This document shows positions 62,621-64,000 of a DNA stretch of 64,000 nucleotides, in pieces (the stretch's first letter is position 1; the number at the start of each line of letters is the position of its first letter). The DNA lies in NCBI GenBank assembly GCA_012845835.1, contig JABAKD010000019.1, positions 12,231,344 to 12,295,343 of the forward strand. Direction: 5' to 3'. Both the position numbers and the translations under genes were made by a program. This DNA comes from Undaria pinnatifida (taxonomy: Eukaryota; Sar; Phaeophyceae; Laminariales; Alariaceae). Under the pieces are notes generated by a model that was not told the origin of the DNA, did not search any database, and was given only the letters and a program-made list of their open reading frames with translations.

Positions 62621-63075
62621 AGTCTTTCTGTGTGGCCGATGGGATTCCTAAACCAACATACACGTACTACTAAATACCTGGTGTCCGTAGGCATCCCGTT
62701 TTGTCTTACGACACACAATACATCACCCATTCATTGATAGGGCTCATGCGCTTGCTTATCGGGCTATACCTAATAATAAGCGTAGATGTAGACATTGATA
62801 ACAAAAACTAGTTTTTGTGTGACGTGTCCACGTTGTCCACGTTCGCCTCCTCAAGAGTGAAGAGCCCAAAAGCCTTTAAAGACCTTTAGACTACCAACAG
62901 CAGTAGGTGCACCCCTGCTGCAGCATGTAGGTGTCGGCGGCATTTACGCGACAAGCGCCAACGAAAACGCATTGCCGGAGGAGCTGCTGAACTACAGAAG
63001 AAATCAAGGGTGGGGGCACGGGGCACACGACATAAGAGCAAGGGTAGTCTATATGGGAAGCTCAACGACAGTATC
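62621..63075. other. no gene recognised
   Basis: A 77-codon minus-strand frame (62886-63119) has no recognisable features. Confidence 0.35.
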
Positions 63076-63384
63076 GACCACGTGCTAAGATATAGACTGG
63101 GGGTAAAATTTTGTGCCAAAACATATTTATTTCTGACTGACGGTATGATACGATCAATAGTAACTTAACAATCAACACTGAATAATCTATCTATCTATGG
63201 AGTGCCATTGTTTTCTGTCGATCGTATTCTGTTCGTGCCGAGGCCGTGAGCTGCGTCATGGAGGGTTGCGCCTGCCACTTTTCTGACGGCGGGGTTTGTT
63301 TGGGGAGTTAAAGAGCTCAAGAGGCAAGGAAGGAGCCCAAGACAAAATCATCATTAGGTGCATCCACCTATCGTAGCATGCGTC
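63076..63384. mobile_element. MITE-1 copy with 4-bp target duplication
   Basis: Ends GACCACGTGCTAAGATATAG and CACCTATCGTAGCATGCGTC. TATC flanks both sides. CTGACGGCGGGGTTTG and AAAGAGCTCAAGAGG inside. Confidence 0.75.
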
Positions 63385-64000
63385 TATCTCCGGACCGTGG
63401 CGCATCTCTGTACAATTTGGTGACATACTTCGTACTATACCAACCAACTGGACAGCAGCTCCCGGGTTCGCTTCGATATTGTTGCTGTGGCGCATTGAAA
63501 AAAACGAGTCGAGTTCCCTCATACAGGCACCAATCCCACGCTGCCATTCGTTTTATGCTGCGCAATGCAAAAAAAAGCCCACTTCAGACCTCGTGCAAAG
63601 CGCGTGCCCGGCTTCCGCCTACTGTAGACGGTCGTGCGATCAACCTAAGTACCACTCAACGCTGGATGGTGTCCACCAACAGCTGGCATTTATGATGACG
63701 ATATGTGATACACGAATGAGCACATTACCGCACAGTGGGTACCCCGAGCTAAGAGCACTGGGGAGCTAATAGCGGCCAACTTGGCATGTCCCTCGACACG
63801 AAAGGCTTTACATTGCCCACGACATGTGAGACCGCATGCTTCAGCTGGTCACGGGACGCTCTTGAATCGTGGTATCCACTGTATGTAGCTCATTTTTATG
63901 TTTTTTTTACTGCGGTCACAAAACAAGATTGTAAGCATTGTCCCAACAAAAAAAAAAAATCAAGCCCGAAACAACACGTGCACCACAAGAGCTGCAATGC
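63385..64000. other. no gene recognised
   Basis: Unique sequence to the window edge. Two overlapping plus-strand frames at 63378-63769 carry no recognisable motif. Confidence 0.35.

Noticed and set aside
1..64000. CRISPR arrays, bacterial operons or prophage.
   Set aside because: The direct repeats lack the regular repeat-spacer pattern, and introns, SINEs and TRIMs show that this is eukaryotic DNA.

Overview
The window looks like gene-poor, repeat-dense nuclear DNA of a multicellular stramenopile, most likely a brown alga. The evidence is long phase-consistent spliceosomal introns, an interstitial TTAGGG-type telomeric run, two C-terminal WSC domains joined to polysaccharide-lyase-like jelly-roll modules, and a Ty1-copia remnant. 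The lineage is an inference; no rRNA or organellar marker is present to confirm it.

Main gene. One large gene lies on the minus strand. From 47833 down to a stop codon at 30064 I can chain 13 exons. All have GT-AG junctions and matching phases, and they total 2079 nt (692 codons plus stop). They encode two tandem copies of a roughly 240-residue module, each made of a Cys-rich strap, a jelly-roll core, a strand ending in LGLYH and a VEYxxISIEGP strand. Two complete WSC domains follow. The N-terminus is unresolved. Candidate upstream pieces are a secretory signal-like exon (53188-53323), a Cys-rich WSC-like exon (52063-52227) and a 31-nt micro-exon (49039-49069). Comparing the modules shows intron gain or loss, whole-exon duplication with decay, and a minisatellite grown out of an exon tail with its splice donor.

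Other coding traces. There is a decayed Ty1-copia reverse transcriptase/RNase H remnant (22740-23825) and a frameshifted, 5'-truncated PIF1-family helicase fragment (58433-59100). A weak three-exon candidate lies at 2135-2885.

Mobile elements. The main family (MITE-1) has about 21-bp terminal inverted repeats of the type GACGCGTGCTACGATAGAGG and a 4-bp target duplication, with about twenty copies and fragments. Others are a 250-bp MULE-like MITE with a perfect 10-bp target duplication, a 1957-bp pogo/Tigger-like element with an empty-site paralogue in the same window, and TRIM-type miniature LTR elements with 85-bp LTRs, primer-binding site, polypurine tract and TATC duplication. There is also a second LTR family, a tRNA-derived SINE, an A-tailed retroposon family (R), and dispersed repeats T and U.

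Satellite-like DNA. A 585-bp unit is repeated three times at 13937-15691. Many degenerate arrays are each built from a different short, often palindromic, word: GACCC, GTACCT, CACGGG, CCATGG, GGGCCGG and TTCGGAT. Most of 1-22 kb, 23.8-30 kb and 54-64 kb holds only such repeats and unrecognised unique DNA.
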